Positions 1 through 8,440 of a DNA stretch of 64,000 nucleotides are shown here, in pieces. Location: assembly GCA_019359315.1 (NCBI GenBank), contig JAHHHO010000013.1:40409-104408 (forward strand), in the 5' to 3' direction. The notes under the pieces were generated by a model. That model had not been told where the DNA came from, searched no databases, and was given only the letters and a program-made list of their open reading frames with translations. The position numbers and the translations under genes were made by a program. Within the stretch, counting starts at the first letter, position 1, and every line of letters starts with the position of its first letter. The DNA comes from Myxacorys californica WJT36-NPBG1 (GTDB taxonomy: Bacteria > Cyanobacteriota > Cyanobacteriia > Leptolyngbyales > Leptolyngbyaceae).

Positions 1-9
1 TCACACATC

Positions 10-69
10 CTTCGATGCCGCGCTTGTAAAGACGCGATTAATCGCGTCTTTACAAGCGCGGCATCGAAG
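10..69. repeat. 60-bp perfect palindrome
   Basis: The two 30-nt halves are exact reverse complements with no loop (centre between 39 and 40). The core reads TTGTAAAGACGCGATT then its complement. I recall similar palindromes (GTAGAGACGCGATT type) as abundant repeats in filamentous cyanobacteria. It lies just downstream of the minus-strand CsbD gene, so it could also act as a transcript-end hairpin. Confidence 0.9.
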
Positions 70-120
70 CTGATCAACAGGTCTACAACACTACCGAATC
101 GCGGATACGAAGCGCAGAAA

Positions 121-309
121 TTACACTTGGTCTACGTCACGCTTAAAGTCATCTTTGATATCTTCTTTGACATGACGAGCCGCCGCTTCTACTTGCTTTG
201 CTTTCCCTGCCATTTGATCTTTAGGATCACCTGTTATCTCACCTACAGCTTCTTGCACTTTGCCTTCAATGTTTTTAGCTGCTGCCTTCGCTCTTTCTTC
301 TAAGCTCAT
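121..309 (-). CDS. CsbD family stress-response protein
   Basis: This 62-residue hydrophilic protein has the CsbD pattern: an N-terminal helix rich in Ala, Lys and Glu, then a KVQEAVGEITGD segment and a second lysine-rich helix. Related proteins (CsbD of Bacillus, YjbJ of E. coli) are small, abundant, stress-induced proteins of unknown biochemical role. The ATG at 309 is preceded by AAGGAG seven bases upstream, which fixes the start. The gene stands alone: the 60-bp palindrome lies behind it and about 540 bp of non-coding DNA lie ahead. The family call is firm; the function is not known. Confidence 0.9.
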   Translation of the reverse strand: MSLEERAKAAAKNIEGKVQEAVGEITGDPKDQMAGKAKQVEAAARHVKEDIKDDFKRDVDQV

Positions 310-846
310 GACATTACTCCTTAATTGATTTGATTTTAGATACTTAATTTAGTGATAGTTACTGACTTATCAGAAGAGCATTAACTCAGAGGTAAATAAC
401 TCAAAGATAAACTAGCTCATTCCGCCTAGTCCATTTTCTCTTCTGATAATTAAAAAAGTAGTGGGGTTTGCTCTCTAAAGCATCAATCTACAGAAATAAA
501 TCTTTAAGCGATCGCGGTTATAAAACTCCTACTCAAGCATGAGGTGAGATTGCGATCGCAGTTAACTTTACCTTAATGCATTTCTATCCAAAGGGGGGCA
601 TAGTTGAGTCAGAATGTCTGATAGGTTAGGACGTATAAAAGTTACATGAATAGAAAATTCAATACATTTAGACATGTAACAACAATTGTTTGGTACACAT
701 AAATCAATAAAACTAAGCATGGTAAACGTAAGGCTTACTGAGCGAGGTTTTTGTGTGTTCACTGTTGTTTAATCACTGTTAGGAACCAACTAAGTTTTGT
801 TACGGTTTCGCCTGAATGTAAACTAATCATTACAAGTGAGAAAATT
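310..846. other. intergenic region, no gene seen
   Basis: This 537-bp gap separates two divergently transcribed stress-type genes, so it should hold both promoters. It is AT-rich, with two HIP1-like GCGATCGC sites near 510 and 552. Short reading frames occur but lack ribosome sites and protein-like composition. I see no clear RNA gene. Confidence 0.5.
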
Positions 847-1263
847 ATGAGTCAAGATTCTAGCAACACTAAAACAACTGCTACCGATTCAGCAGAACGG
901 ATGCAAGACGATCATTACGATCGCGGGATTGTTCCAGCAGAGACGGCAGCTCGTAGGGAACGAGAAGGCGATCAATTCAAGACGACTCCGACTGAAGAGA
1001 GAGAAGCGAGTGCCGCAACAGACGATCAGACGGATAATGAGAGCGTACATACAACTGATGGATATACGGTTGATAAGGAAGGACTGGTGAACAACTACGC
1101 CGTCGAGCCGGAAATGTATTACGAGGTTCCGGGCGATGCAAAACAAGCAGAAGCGGAAGCAGAAGCAGAGCGCGTTGAAGAGTACCACGAAATCAATCAG
1201 GATGAAAAAGGGAAGCTAACCACGGAGGGCGATCAGCGCGGCAAAGGGCCGGGAGCGGTCTAA
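847..1263 (+). CDS. acidic, hydrophilic protein of unknown function
   Basis: The protein has 138 residues, is rich in Glu, Asp, Thr, Gln and Ala, and has almost no hydrophobic stretch, so it is probably disordered in solution. A run of alternating Ala-Glu occurs near residue 110. The reading frame stays open 32 codons upstream, but the ATG at 847 has a GTGAG ribosome site and begins the hydrophilic composition, so I chose it. I recognise no domain. Its composition resembles the protein at 28116-28478 and recalls desiccation or stress hydrophilins; that role is inference. Two strong hairpins and a longer inverted repeat follow the stop codon. Confidence 0.7.
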   Translation: MSQDSSNTKTTATDSAERMQDDHYDRGIVPAETAARREREGDQFKTTPTEEREASAATDDQTDNESVHTTDGYTVDKEGLVNNYAVEPEMYYEVPGDAKQAEAEAEAERVEEYHEINQDEKGKLTTEGDQRGKGPGAV

Positions 1264-1280
1264 GCGTTAGGGCATCATAA

Positions 1281-1304
1281 GCAACGTTTCGGGAGCAACG
1301 TTGC
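1281..1304. terminator. hairpin after the acidic-protein gene
   Basis: GCAACGTT and AACGTTGC form an 8-bp stem around an 8-nt loop, 17 bases after the stop codon at 1263. CGAAAAAGG follows, with no T run on the plus strand, so it is a possible 3'-end structure but not a classical terminator. Confidence 0.45.
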
Positions 1305-1375
1305 CGAAAAAGGGTAAAGGATAAACTATCCCCTCTCAACGTTCATCCTTGATCAAGATTACGCCGCTAAATGCT

Positions 1376-1412
1376 GAAGCGATGGTTAGACTACACATCT
1401 AACCATCGCTTC
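1376..1412. terminator. strong 15-bp hairpin between convergent genes
   Basis: GAAGCGATGGTTAGA pairs perfectly with its complement across a 7-nt loop. It sits between the plus-strand gene ending at 1263 and the minus-strand gene ending at 1608. It lacks a T tract on either side, so a bidirectional terminator or mRNA-end stabiliser is likely but unproven. Confidence 0.55.
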
Positions 1413-1464
1413 GTCTATGCCACAAGTGAACTCGCATCTAGCATCAGGTACAACACGCAGAGTG

Positions 1465-1577
1465 GCAGCGGATGAGTAGCGGATGCCTTGCAATGCTCCG
1501 CAACTAATGGGTGAGATTAACAGGATGAAATCAACAACTCATTCACTATATTCTGACAGCCGCTACTCATCCGCTGC
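1465..1577. repeat. 113-bp element with 18-bp perfect inverted ends
   Basis: GCAGCGGATGAGTAGCGG at 1465-1482 is repeated exactly, inverted, at 1560-1577, with 77 bp between. No target-site duplication is visible at the flanks. It may be a small non-autonomous mobile element or a large RNA hairpin behind the usp gene. Confidence 0.6.
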
Positions 1578-1607
1578 TAATGGAGAATCATTAACTCAAA
1601 GCGCAAC

Positions 1608-2456
1608 CTATCCTACTGTTCTGGTTAATAAAATCGGACAGTTTGCATAAACTCGAACATAGTCAGATAGCGAGGTACCCAACAAGCGATCGAGGTCTGG
1701 TAATCCTTTCGCGATCGAGGGACGACGATCGGGCGATCCAAGCATCAGCAGATCGGTTTTAACTTCCTCTGCCACTCGGCAAATTGCTTCTCCCGCTTTA
1801 CCCGTTGTCACAATGCAGCGATAGTTGATGCCTAAGCGTTTAGCATCTGCGATCGCGCTGGCAAACACTGGATCTTTTTCAGCCTCTGCGCCTTTTTTAT
1901 CGGCTGTCACTTTTGGATCAGCACTGACGTTCACTAAATTGAGTTGTCCGCCCTGAATGTCACGCAATAGAAATAGAGCAAGATTGAGGCAGTGTTTTGC
2001 GGCTTCCGATTTGTCGAGCGCAACGGTAATCCGGCTTAGGTTTCGAACATAGATATCATCTTTTACCAGCAGCATCGGGCGCGAGGTCAACTGAAACACA
2101 TACTGACTAACAGAATTTTCTAAAATCGAGACGAGCCGCTTTAGACCGCGCGACCCCATGATGATTAAGTCAGCATCAATTTCATCTGCAACCTTAAGAA
2201 CAACGTCTTTCGGGTCGCCCTGGCGGAGAATGGCAGTCATCCGGCTCGGGTCAAGCTTAAGCGATTCAACGGCTTTTCCTAACAGCTTTCCGCCTTCTTC
2301 CCAACGCTGCGACATCGCCTCAGACGTGACCTGTTCGGGAACAACATGCAGTACCGTTACCGATGCACGCTGAATCGATGGAATCTCCATCAGCGCTTTT
2401 AACATCTCTTCGGAGTGTCCGGTTCCTGAATCAGCCAGTAAAATTTTTTCTATCAT
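1608..2456 (-). CDS. universal stress protein, tandem UspA domains
   Basis: The 282 residues hold two UspA folds in tandem, about 1-135 and 138-282. The first has the nucleotide-binding pattern G-x2-G-x9-S/T (starting GSRGLKRL near residue 101). The second has the related GSPDRR segment with a longer loop, so nucleotide binding there is less certain. UspA proteins are cytoplasmic, often ATP-binding, and help cells survive stress and growth arrest. The ATG at 2456 has a CGAGGTAA ribosome site. The gene is monocistronic, transcribed away from the thioesterase gene at 2578, and the gap of about 120 bp should carry both promoters. Confidence 0.9.
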   Translation of the reverse strand: MIEKILLADSGTGHSEEMLKALMEIPSIQRASVTVLHVVPEQVTSEAMSQRWEEGGKLLGKAVESLKLDPSRMTAILRQGDPKDVVLKVADEIDADLIIMGSRGLKRLVSILENSVSQYVFQLTSRPMLLVKDDIYVRNLSRITVALDKSEAAKHCLNLALFLLRDIQGGQLNLVNVSADPKVTADKKGAEAEKDPVFASAIADAKRLGINYRCIVTTGKAGEAICRVAEEVKTDLLMLGSPDRRPSIAKGLPDLDRLLGTSLSDYVRVYANCPILLTRTVG

Positions 2457-2577
2457 CGCATTACCTCGGTTTAATTAGACTAGAGCAAAGCGGAAACATA
2501 TCGCTCAACAGTAATCCTGTGAACTACACTTTCCGTTACTCATAGTCAGGTCTAGTCGTGATTTTTGTAGGACGATC

Positions 2578-3057
2578 GTGAACGTGACAGAACAATCTCA
2601 ACTCCCCACTTCCAACATTATCCAACCTTCGTTGTCTGTCGTTGCAGAAGATTGGTTTAAGTATTTGGTGAAAGTCCATCCTCACCATACTGACTACGCG
2701 GGCATAGTTTGGCATGGAACCTATTTGACCTGGATGGAAGAAGCTCGTATTGAATGTTTACGATCGCTGGGAATTGAGTTTGCCGATTTGGTCGCTGCGG
2801 GCTGCAATCTCCCTGTAATTGAAGCATCCCTTCGCTATCACCAACCGATGCGAATGGGCATGGAGGCAATTGTTAAGACCCGGATTGGGGATATGGAAGG
2901 CGTCAGAATTCACTGCGATTACCAGATTCAATCGCTCAACGGCGAGGTGCTGTTTCTAACGGGTCGAATTACGCTGGTGGCCGTGGATTTGCAGAATGGA
3001 AAGGTGATGCGACGGTTGCCGCCGAACATGAAAGACGCATTGGAGAAAATGAGATAA
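2578..3057 (+). CDS. hotdog-fold acyl-CoA thioesterase (4HBT/YbgC type)
   Basis: The 159-residue protein carries the 4-hydroxybenzoyl-CoA thioesterase signature near residues 36-56: HHTDYAGIVWHGTYL followed by MEEAR. Asp39 is the expected catalytic acid. Family members hydrolyse acyl-CoA or related thioesters in the cytoplasm. In cyanobacteria one relative is the DHNA-CoA thioesterase of phylloquinone synthesis, but the substrate cannot be read from this sequence. I used the GTG at 2578; the first 25 residues look poorly structured, so a later start is possible. The neighbours (usp, an EamA transporter) do not suggest a pathway. Confidence 0.8.
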   Translation: MNVTEQSQLPTSNIIQPSLSVVAEDWFKYLVKVHPHHTDYAGIVWHGTYLTWMEEARIECLRSLGIEFADLVAAGCNLPVIEASLRYHQPMRMGMEAIVKTRIGDMEGVRIHCDYQIQSLNGEVLFLTGRITLVAVDLQNGKVMRRLPPNMKDALEKMR

Positions 3058-3127
3058 TAGCTTAACATTTACTATGTATTAAGGGTTTACTGGGCGTCTA
3101 GGGCTGGTGCTGCTAGTTCTAAAGTAC

Positions 3128-4129
3128 TTATCCTTTCAGGCTTGGCGAAACCAGTTCAGATGGCCCATTGAATAAAGCATCATCTTGGCGCTCTTTATCA
3201 ATGCCTTGACTAGACTTTGCTAAATAGATCCCAATTAAGACTAAGCCAAACGCTAGTCCACTGGCGACGCTAATCTGTTCGGCAAATATTATCCAGGCAA
3301 AAATTGCCGTCAGAATCGGATCGAGCAGCAGAAACACCGCAACAAAACCTGCCGAAAAGCGCTTCAGGTTGTGAGCCTGAAGACTTTGCCCAATGACTTG
3401 ACAAATCACACTCATCGCGATCACGCATATCCAACCCGACCCAGTGTTGGGAAACACAGGTTCTCCGGTTAGCAATACAATTGGCAAGGTTAAAACAGCT
3501 CCGATCGCAGAACACCACAGCAGAATGGTTGAGGCAGAAAATCGGGTTCGTAAGTGTTCGACCAACATCAGATTGGCTGCCGATAGCACGGCTGATCCGA
3601 TCGCGGCGGCATCGCCGACGAAGTGTTCACCGGAAACTTGCCAATCTTGTACTGCAATCAAGCCCGCTCCGCCAAGCGCGAGCGCCATCCCGACTAAAAA
3701 ACGGTTGTCAAACCGTTGTCTCAAAAACAGCCATCCCCCGATCGTAGTAAATAAAGGCGTCACGTTATGAAATAAGTTGGAGTTGGCCACTCCAGTCTGG
3801 GTCAGTGACCAAGCCCACGCGAGTAGTGTCCCGACAAACGTGCAGGACATCGCGATTAGCAGAAGTAACGTTTGCCCTGTAAAGGGTTGTGGTGGTGCAA
3901 CAGCAGGCGGTCGGCGGTGCATCGTGATCACTTGTCCCACGCCCAGTACGATCGCTCCGACCCAGAATCGGTTAAAAATGGTTGAATTCGGTCCTAAACT
4001 TTCTTCGTTTAATCGAATAAAAATAGCAGCAGAGGAAAGGGCAAAAATCGCCAGAAGCAGAGTCGTCAGATCGATGAAGGTGATAGGCTGCCACTCTACC
4101 TTCTGTGACAGTCGTAGTTGATGGGTCAT
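3128..4129 (-). CDS. EamA/DMT-family transporter
   Basis: This 333-residue protein has about ten hydrophobic segments arranged as two repeats of five, the layout of the drug/metabolite transporter EamA family. Each half ends in a conserved stretch with a Gly-rich helix (ALALGGAGLIAV and GLAFGLVLIGIYLA). Such carriers sit in the inner membrane and export or import small metabolites; the substrate is unknown. The length is normal for the family, plus about 25 extra polar residues at the C terminus. It is a single gene, convergent with the thioesterase, and its ATG at 4129 has a weak ribosome site. Confidence 0.88.
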   Translation of the reverse strand: MTHQLRLSQKVEWQPITFIDLTTLLLAIFALSSAAIFIRLNEESLGPNSTIFNRFWVGAIVLGVGQVITMHRRPPAVAPPQPFTGQTLLLLIAMSCTFVGTLLAWAWSLTQTGVANSNLFHNVTPLFTTIGGWLFLRQRFDNRFLVGMALALGGAGLIAVQDWQVSGEHFVGDAAAIGSAVLSAANLMLVEHLRTRFSASTILLWCSAIGAVLTLPIVLLTGEPVFPNTGSGWICVIAMSVICQVIGQSLQAHNLKRFSAGFVAVFLLLDPILTAIFAWIIFAEQISVASGLAFGLVLIGIYLAKSSQGIDKERQDDALFNGPSELVSPSLKG

Positions 4130-4299
4130 GATTCAGTGCCTAAAAGCTGTCTATAACACCCCTCATCCTTTAGGCAAAGCGTTAATTCATAGGGATTACG
4201 TACATTCATCAAAAATTTGCCTCCGTGTCTCACGTTTAGAGAGCAGATAATCTTCCGAACTTGAGGATTTTGGAGGGAGAATGCGTACGTTCTGACTTA

Positions 4300-4322
4300 A
4301 GTTAACTCTTCGCGAGTTAACT
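4300..4322. repeat. 9-bp hairpin AGTTAACTC / GAGTTAACT
   Basis: Perfect 9-bp stem with a TTCGC loop inside the long intergenic region. It may be a regulator-binding site or a repeat remnant; nothing decides between these. Confidence 0.6.
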
Positions 4323-4468
4323 AAGCTAGGGCTAGAATGCTTCGTGGATGGGAATAGCTCTTATTATTGTTGCATTTTAGGTACACAAAACACGCACCAA
4401 GAAATGAATTCCACCATCATTCTTTATTTGTGTGTAGAAATGATTTGTATGTAGAAATGCCGTGTCGC

Positions 4469-4500
4469 GATTAGCGCAAAACGCAATTTTGGAGAGAATG
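4469..4500 (+). repeat. dispersed ~31-nt repeat, degenerate copy A
   Basis: It begins GATTAGCGCAAAACGCAA and ends GGAGAGAATG, matching the family consensus with several changes. Other copies lie at 10448, 38297, 39767, 47877 and 55281. Confidence 0.6.
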
Positions 4501-4942
4501 GCTTTGCCACATTCTAAGCGACGGTGAATCGTGAGAAATATCTGCAATCGCTACTCCTGGTGTCGTCCACTTCGATAAGAGAGGAACCTGCGGCTTGAAG
4601 GACACAACATGCATATATACACCTTGTACAGATTTGGTCTATCAGCAGACAGATAGATAGATTTTTCAATCGTTAGAACAGCAGAATTCAAACGTTGATA
4701 CTAATGAGAATTGAACAAAGTCCAAAAGTAAACGAAATAGTTAGCAATTTAGCATTTATGTCGCATCTCTTATGACTAAGCTTGTGCCTTCAGGCTACAA
4801 GTTGAGAGAAATGCTAATCACTTCAGCATCAGAATTAGAAACAGAACCTACATTGCTAACCACAACATAATAGTTCTCGTCAATCATGTCTTCAGCTTGG
4901 CAGCGAATGAATTAAATCTGCTGCCAAGCTGAATTTTCTAAT

Positions 4943-6667
4943 TCAACTAAACTGCTGAGCGTAAAACCCTGCGTATCTTCCACCTTCGGCAATCAGTTCC
5001 TGATGCGTGCCAGATTCAACTACCCGGCCTTTTTCTAATACCAAAATCCGATCAACCCGCCGTACTGTTGCCAATCGATGGGCAATAATGAAAACTGTTC
5101 GGCTCTCCATAATGCGTTCTAGGGCTTCTTGTACCAGCGCCTCAGATTCAGAATCGAGCGCAGACGTGGCTTCATCGAGAATCAGAATGCGGGGATTAAG
5201 CAAGACGGCTCGTGCGATCGCGAGTCGTTGCCGTTGTCCGCCCGACAAATTCACGCCGCGCTCACCGACCCAGGTGTTATAGCCGTCGGGAAACTGACTA
5301 ATGAATTGATGAGCATTGGCAATCTTCGCGGCTTCCTTCACCACCTCTAGGTCAAATTTAGCCTGTCCAAACGCGATGTTTTGCGCGATCGTGCCCGTAA
5401 ACAAAGTCGTTTCTTGCGGCACGATCCCGATCTGCCGTCGCAAACTTTTGAGCGAAATATCTCGGATGTCAATGCCGTCTACCCGAATTTCTCCCGCTTG
5501 CGGATCGTAAAAGCGAGGAATTAAATTGACGAGCGTAGTTTTTCCGGCTCCAGAAGTTCCAACCAACGCCACCATTTCTCCTGGCAGCACCCGCAAATTT
5601 AAATCTTGCAATACAGGTCTGCCAATTTGATAGGCAAAACTGACCTGATCAAATTCAACTTTGCCATTGACAGACGGGAGTGAGGAAGCGTTCGGTTTTT
5701 CGACAATAGAAGGCTTTAAGTTGAGCAACTCAAAGATGCGATCGACCGAGGCTTCTCCCTGCTTAAACTCGTTGTAATTATTGGTCACCGTCGCGATCGG
5801 CTCAAACAAAATCACCACTGCCACAATGTAGCTAATAAAGCCACTTCCGGTTAAGTTGCCTTGAGCGATCTGAATCCCGCCGACCATCAACAGCGACAGC
5901 ATACTCAACGCTTCTAAAAAGCCCACCACTGGGTATTGAATCGCTCTAAGCCGCTCGGTTCCATATTTGGCTTGCCAATTGCGCCTCGCCGCATGATTAA
6001 ACCGCTCAATCGAGTAGTCTTCTGCCGCAAACGCCTGAACGAGCCGAATCCCGCTAAACATCTCAATCAGCAGTGCCGACAGATCCGAAACCCGATTTTG
6101 GCTCCGGTAAGAGAGCGATCGCAGTTTCTCACCAAACCAGGCAATCAGAAACGCCATTAGGGGAGCCACAATTAGCGTTGCAAGCGTTAACTGCCAGTTG
6201 AGAATCACCATGTAAATCAGCATGATCACCAACCGCAGCACGTTTGGCACAAACTGATGAAACACCTTATTGATCACTTCGCCGATGCGATCAACATCCT
6301 CCGTCAGTCGATACGCCAAATCCCCTGTTTGCGCCGTTTCAAAATAGCTCAGACTCAACTGTTGAATATGGGCATACGCCTGTTGCCGCAGTTGCAGCGC
6401 AATGGATAACGCCGCCTTTGCCATCAGCGTATCCTGTCCGTACTGAACCAGCTTTTGGCTCCCCCAAACTAGGGCAGCGAAACCTGCTAGTTGAGCCACG
6501 GCACTCACTTTTCCCGCCGCGATCAACTCAGACATCTGCTGAGCCAGCCATGCCAAAATGGGCCACGTCGCCGTAAAGACCAGAGTACAGGCCATCGCTT
6601 GTGCAATGGTTTTCCACTGAGGGCGCACGTAGGGAAGAATCTGCCAGTAGCTAGAGCGATGTTTCAA
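4943..6667 (-). CDS. MsbA/HepA-type ABC exporter (membrane + ATPase)
   Basis: A 574-residue half-transporter that works as a dimer in the inner membrane. Residues 1-305 form six membrane helices. The ATPase follows with Walker A GTSGAGKTT (370-378), signature LSGGQ (474-478), Walker B ILILDEA (494-500) and switch His530. MsbA-like exporters move lipids, lipid-linked sugars or drugs; cyanobacterial HepA relatives serve polysaccharide export. The substrate here is unknown. The start appears to be TTG at 6667, which overlaps the TGA (6664-6666) ending the broken dedA gene as TTGA, implying translational coupling to that gene in the ancestor. An internal start is the alternative. Confidence 0.9.
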   Translation of the reverse strand: MKHRSSYWQILPYVRPQWKTIAQAMACTLVFTATWPILAWLAQQMSELIAAGKVSAVAQLAGFAALVWGSQKLVQYGQDTLMAKAALSIALQLRQQAYAHIQQLSLSYFETAQTGDLAYRLTEDVDRIGEVINKVFHQFVPNVLRLVIMLIYMVILNWQLTLATLIVAPLMAFLIAWFGEKLRSLSYRSQNRVSDLSALLIEMFSGIRLVQAFAAEDYSIERFNHAARRNWQAKYGTERLRAIQYPVVGFLEALSMLSLLMVGGIQIAQGNLTGSGFISYIVAVVILFEPIATVTNNYNEFKQGEASVDRIFELLNLKPSIVEKPNASSLPSVNGKVEFDQVSFAYQIGRPVLQDLNLRVLPGEMVALVGTSGAGKTTLVNLIPRFYDPQAGEIRVDGIDIRDISLKSLRRQIGIVPQETTLFTGTIAQNIAFGQAKFDLEVVKEAAKIANAHQFISQFPDGYNTWVGERGVNLSGGQRQRLAIARAVLLNPRILILDEATSALDSESEALVQEALERIMESRTVFIIAHRLATVRRVDRILVLEKGRVVESGTHQELIAEGGRYAGFYAQQFS

Positions 6668-6965
6668 GGTCGGTTAGATTGTCGGTCTTGGTAGATATGA
6701 AAAACAGACGGCAATAATGAGACAACAATAATCATTAGGATAATCGGCAAGGGGTACTTGTCGAGTTGCTCGGCAGGCAGAATTTGTCCCAAAAAGTGGC
6801 CGAGGAGCGTAACGCCAAAACAAACAGCAGGCTGTCTCCCGGCAAGAAAAACCCTATCAGCAACCCAGACTCTGCAAAGATAATCCCCAAAATGACAAAC
6901 AAACCGTCCCAGAACCCTAAGTACTCGATCGTTTGCTGTAGGTGTGGTACATCAAAGAAGTTCAT
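6664..6965 (-). pseudogene. dedA/VTT-family gene with internal deletion
   Basis: The first 48 codons from the ATG at 6965 (ribosome site GAGGAAA) are a normal DedA N terminus ending in [17 protein letters not shown]. The frame then shifts: bases 6821 down to 6664 encode, in another frame, a good DedA C terminus ([11 protein letters not shown], then [17 protein letters not shown]) that ends in TGA next to the ABC gene. About 110 central residues of a usual ~210 are missing, including the polar re-entrant region. DedA proteins are membrane proteins linked to lipid scrambling and proton-dependent homeostasis. The copy is almost surely non-functional unless the deletion is an assembly error. Confidence 0.85.
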
Positions 6966-7243
6966 GCTTTCCTCATCTCAAATTTCATGACGGGCGATGT
7001 CGTTGCTTTGTGCCACAACGCAAATTCCTCCCTTACAAACTACGAATTCTAACCTCCTCTTCAGGACACCATGACTCATTCATGACCTACCCATGACTCA
7101 TTGTGATGGAATTCGCCTCAATCCGTTCTTTCAAAATATCAGCAGTGTCTCACGAAACCGCAGAACTTCTACTAAAGTCAAGGTTTCTCTAAACTCAAGG
7201 TTCTTTAAGCTTAAATTTTCTGTAATTAATTTTTTCTCATCAA

Positions 7244-7316
<73 letters not shown>

Positions 7317-7680
7317 AAGGGGAAATGTATTTAAATATAATAGACGGCTCTGGAGGAATTGGAAACCAGGGTAGACAGAACACCAATGACAGAGCCTCCC
7401 TTTGAGAAGAATTTTTGGAGTGAAAATAGAAAACTTAACATCTCTCAATCTACAAGTCTTAATCTACAAGATGGCTCGGATTTTATAAGGCGTATGTAAA
7501 TCGAGCGCTAGAAAAAGGGAATTCAAAGGTGTGAGACATTTGTTCTGAAACATGTGTGCAATGACACGCTGCTGAGTCCAATGACTGAATTGCCGCGTCA
7601 ATTCCAACGATCGCAGGCATAATGGCAACTGTTTACGGGGATCGTGTCTCGCAATCCCATACCCCTCCTCTAGCTGTTTT
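7317..7680. other. intergenic region, no gene seen
   Basis: This 364-bp stretch separates tRNA-Arg (minus) from the 7681 gene (plus). It should hold both promoters. Short open frames here have no ribosome site and no protein-like pattern. Confidence 0.4.
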
Positions 7681-8355
7681 ATGTTCATCCTGAAACGGCA
7701 GGATGTTGAAATCACCAGCATTCAACATCCTAAACGTGATCAAAAAGTTCCGATTCTGTCCTATCAGGGGCAGACCTTTCGACTTATCAGTGTGTTCCAA
7801 GCCAACCAAGAGGAAGAGGCAAGGGCATTTTGGCGCGAGCTAACCGATAACCAAGGGAAAGCCTGCGTTTTATTAGAAGAACCAGAACGCTATAGTGTTT
7901 GGGGCAAAATTCGCCTCGATCAGTTAGGCAACGAAGCAGCCCCTAGCGGTGTTGTTGGAGGGGTGACACCCACCGTATTTACTCAAGCCTGTCTGCTGAT
8001 GCTGCAAGCGGTGTATATCGATATCGAAGATTTTATGGGTACCAAGCAAGCGGCAACCTTTCAGAAAGAAATGGCAGATGTCTTCTCGAAAGGGCGATTT
8101 CCTGAAGCAGAGACTCCAGAGGCAATCAAACATCTGCTGACTGTTGACCCACTCAACAGTCAGCAAACTCCTGTTTGGCAAGATAAGCATTTGAGTGTGC
8201 TGCTGCAAGAGCTGCATCGTCTCAGCAAATCCTATTTTGGTAAGTCTCCTTTTGTATCCCGCATTTTAGAGGCTCTGCAAGATTTATCACCGAGCGATCG
8301 CACTCAGTTTCTAAATTGGATGCGCCAATCGCCCGTCGGTAAGTTATGGCAGTAG
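7681..8355 (+). CDS. conserved cyanobacterial protein, Npun_F0813 family
   Basis: The 224-residue soluble protein matches my memory of a family found only in cyanobacteria and named after Npun_F0813; no function is established. The N-terminal ~100 residues look like a small alpha/beta domain (KRQDVEITSIQHPKRDQ, then FRLISVF and ACVLLEEPERYSVWGKIRLDQLG). The C-terminal half is helical. There is no signal peptide or membrane segment. It is followed after about 85 bp by the membrane protein at 8441 on the same strand. The family assignment rests on recall of the N-terminal sequence. Confidence 0.75.
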   Translation: MFILKRQDVEITSIQHPKRDQKVPILSYQGQTFRLISVFQANQEEEARAFWRELTDNQGKACVLLEEPERYSVWGKIRLDQLGNEAAPSGVVGGVTPTVFTQACLLMLQAVYIDIEDFMGTKQAATFQKEMADVFSKGRFPEAETPEAIKHLLTVDPLNSQQTPVWQDKHLSVLLQELHRLSKSYFGKSPFVSRILEALQDLSPSDRTQFLNWMRQSPVGKLWQ

Positions 8356-8440
8356 TGACAAACAGTTCATTTAAGGGATAGCTGTTTTTACGCTAGGACT
8401 CACCCAAACCCATTCCCCTTGTTCTATTGAAAATCAACGT

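Larger units (their letters stand above)
4130..4942. other. long intergenic region with repeats, no gene
   Basis: These 813 bp lie between two minus-strand genes. No convincing gene is seen on either strand. The region holds a hairpin at 4300-4322 (stem AGTTAACTC, loop TTCGC), a degenerate copy of the dispersed repeat family at 4469-4500, a short hairpin near 4779-4801 (CTTGT-GCC / GGC-ACAAG), and the tract GATAGATAGATTTTT near 4652. It must also hold the promoter of the EamA gene. An unrecognised small RNA is possible. Confidence 0.45.

Noticed and set aside
568..762. 64-codon minus-strand frame in the first intergenic region
   Set aside because: No ribosome site, no homologous pattern, Cys- and Ser-rich composition typical of chance frames.
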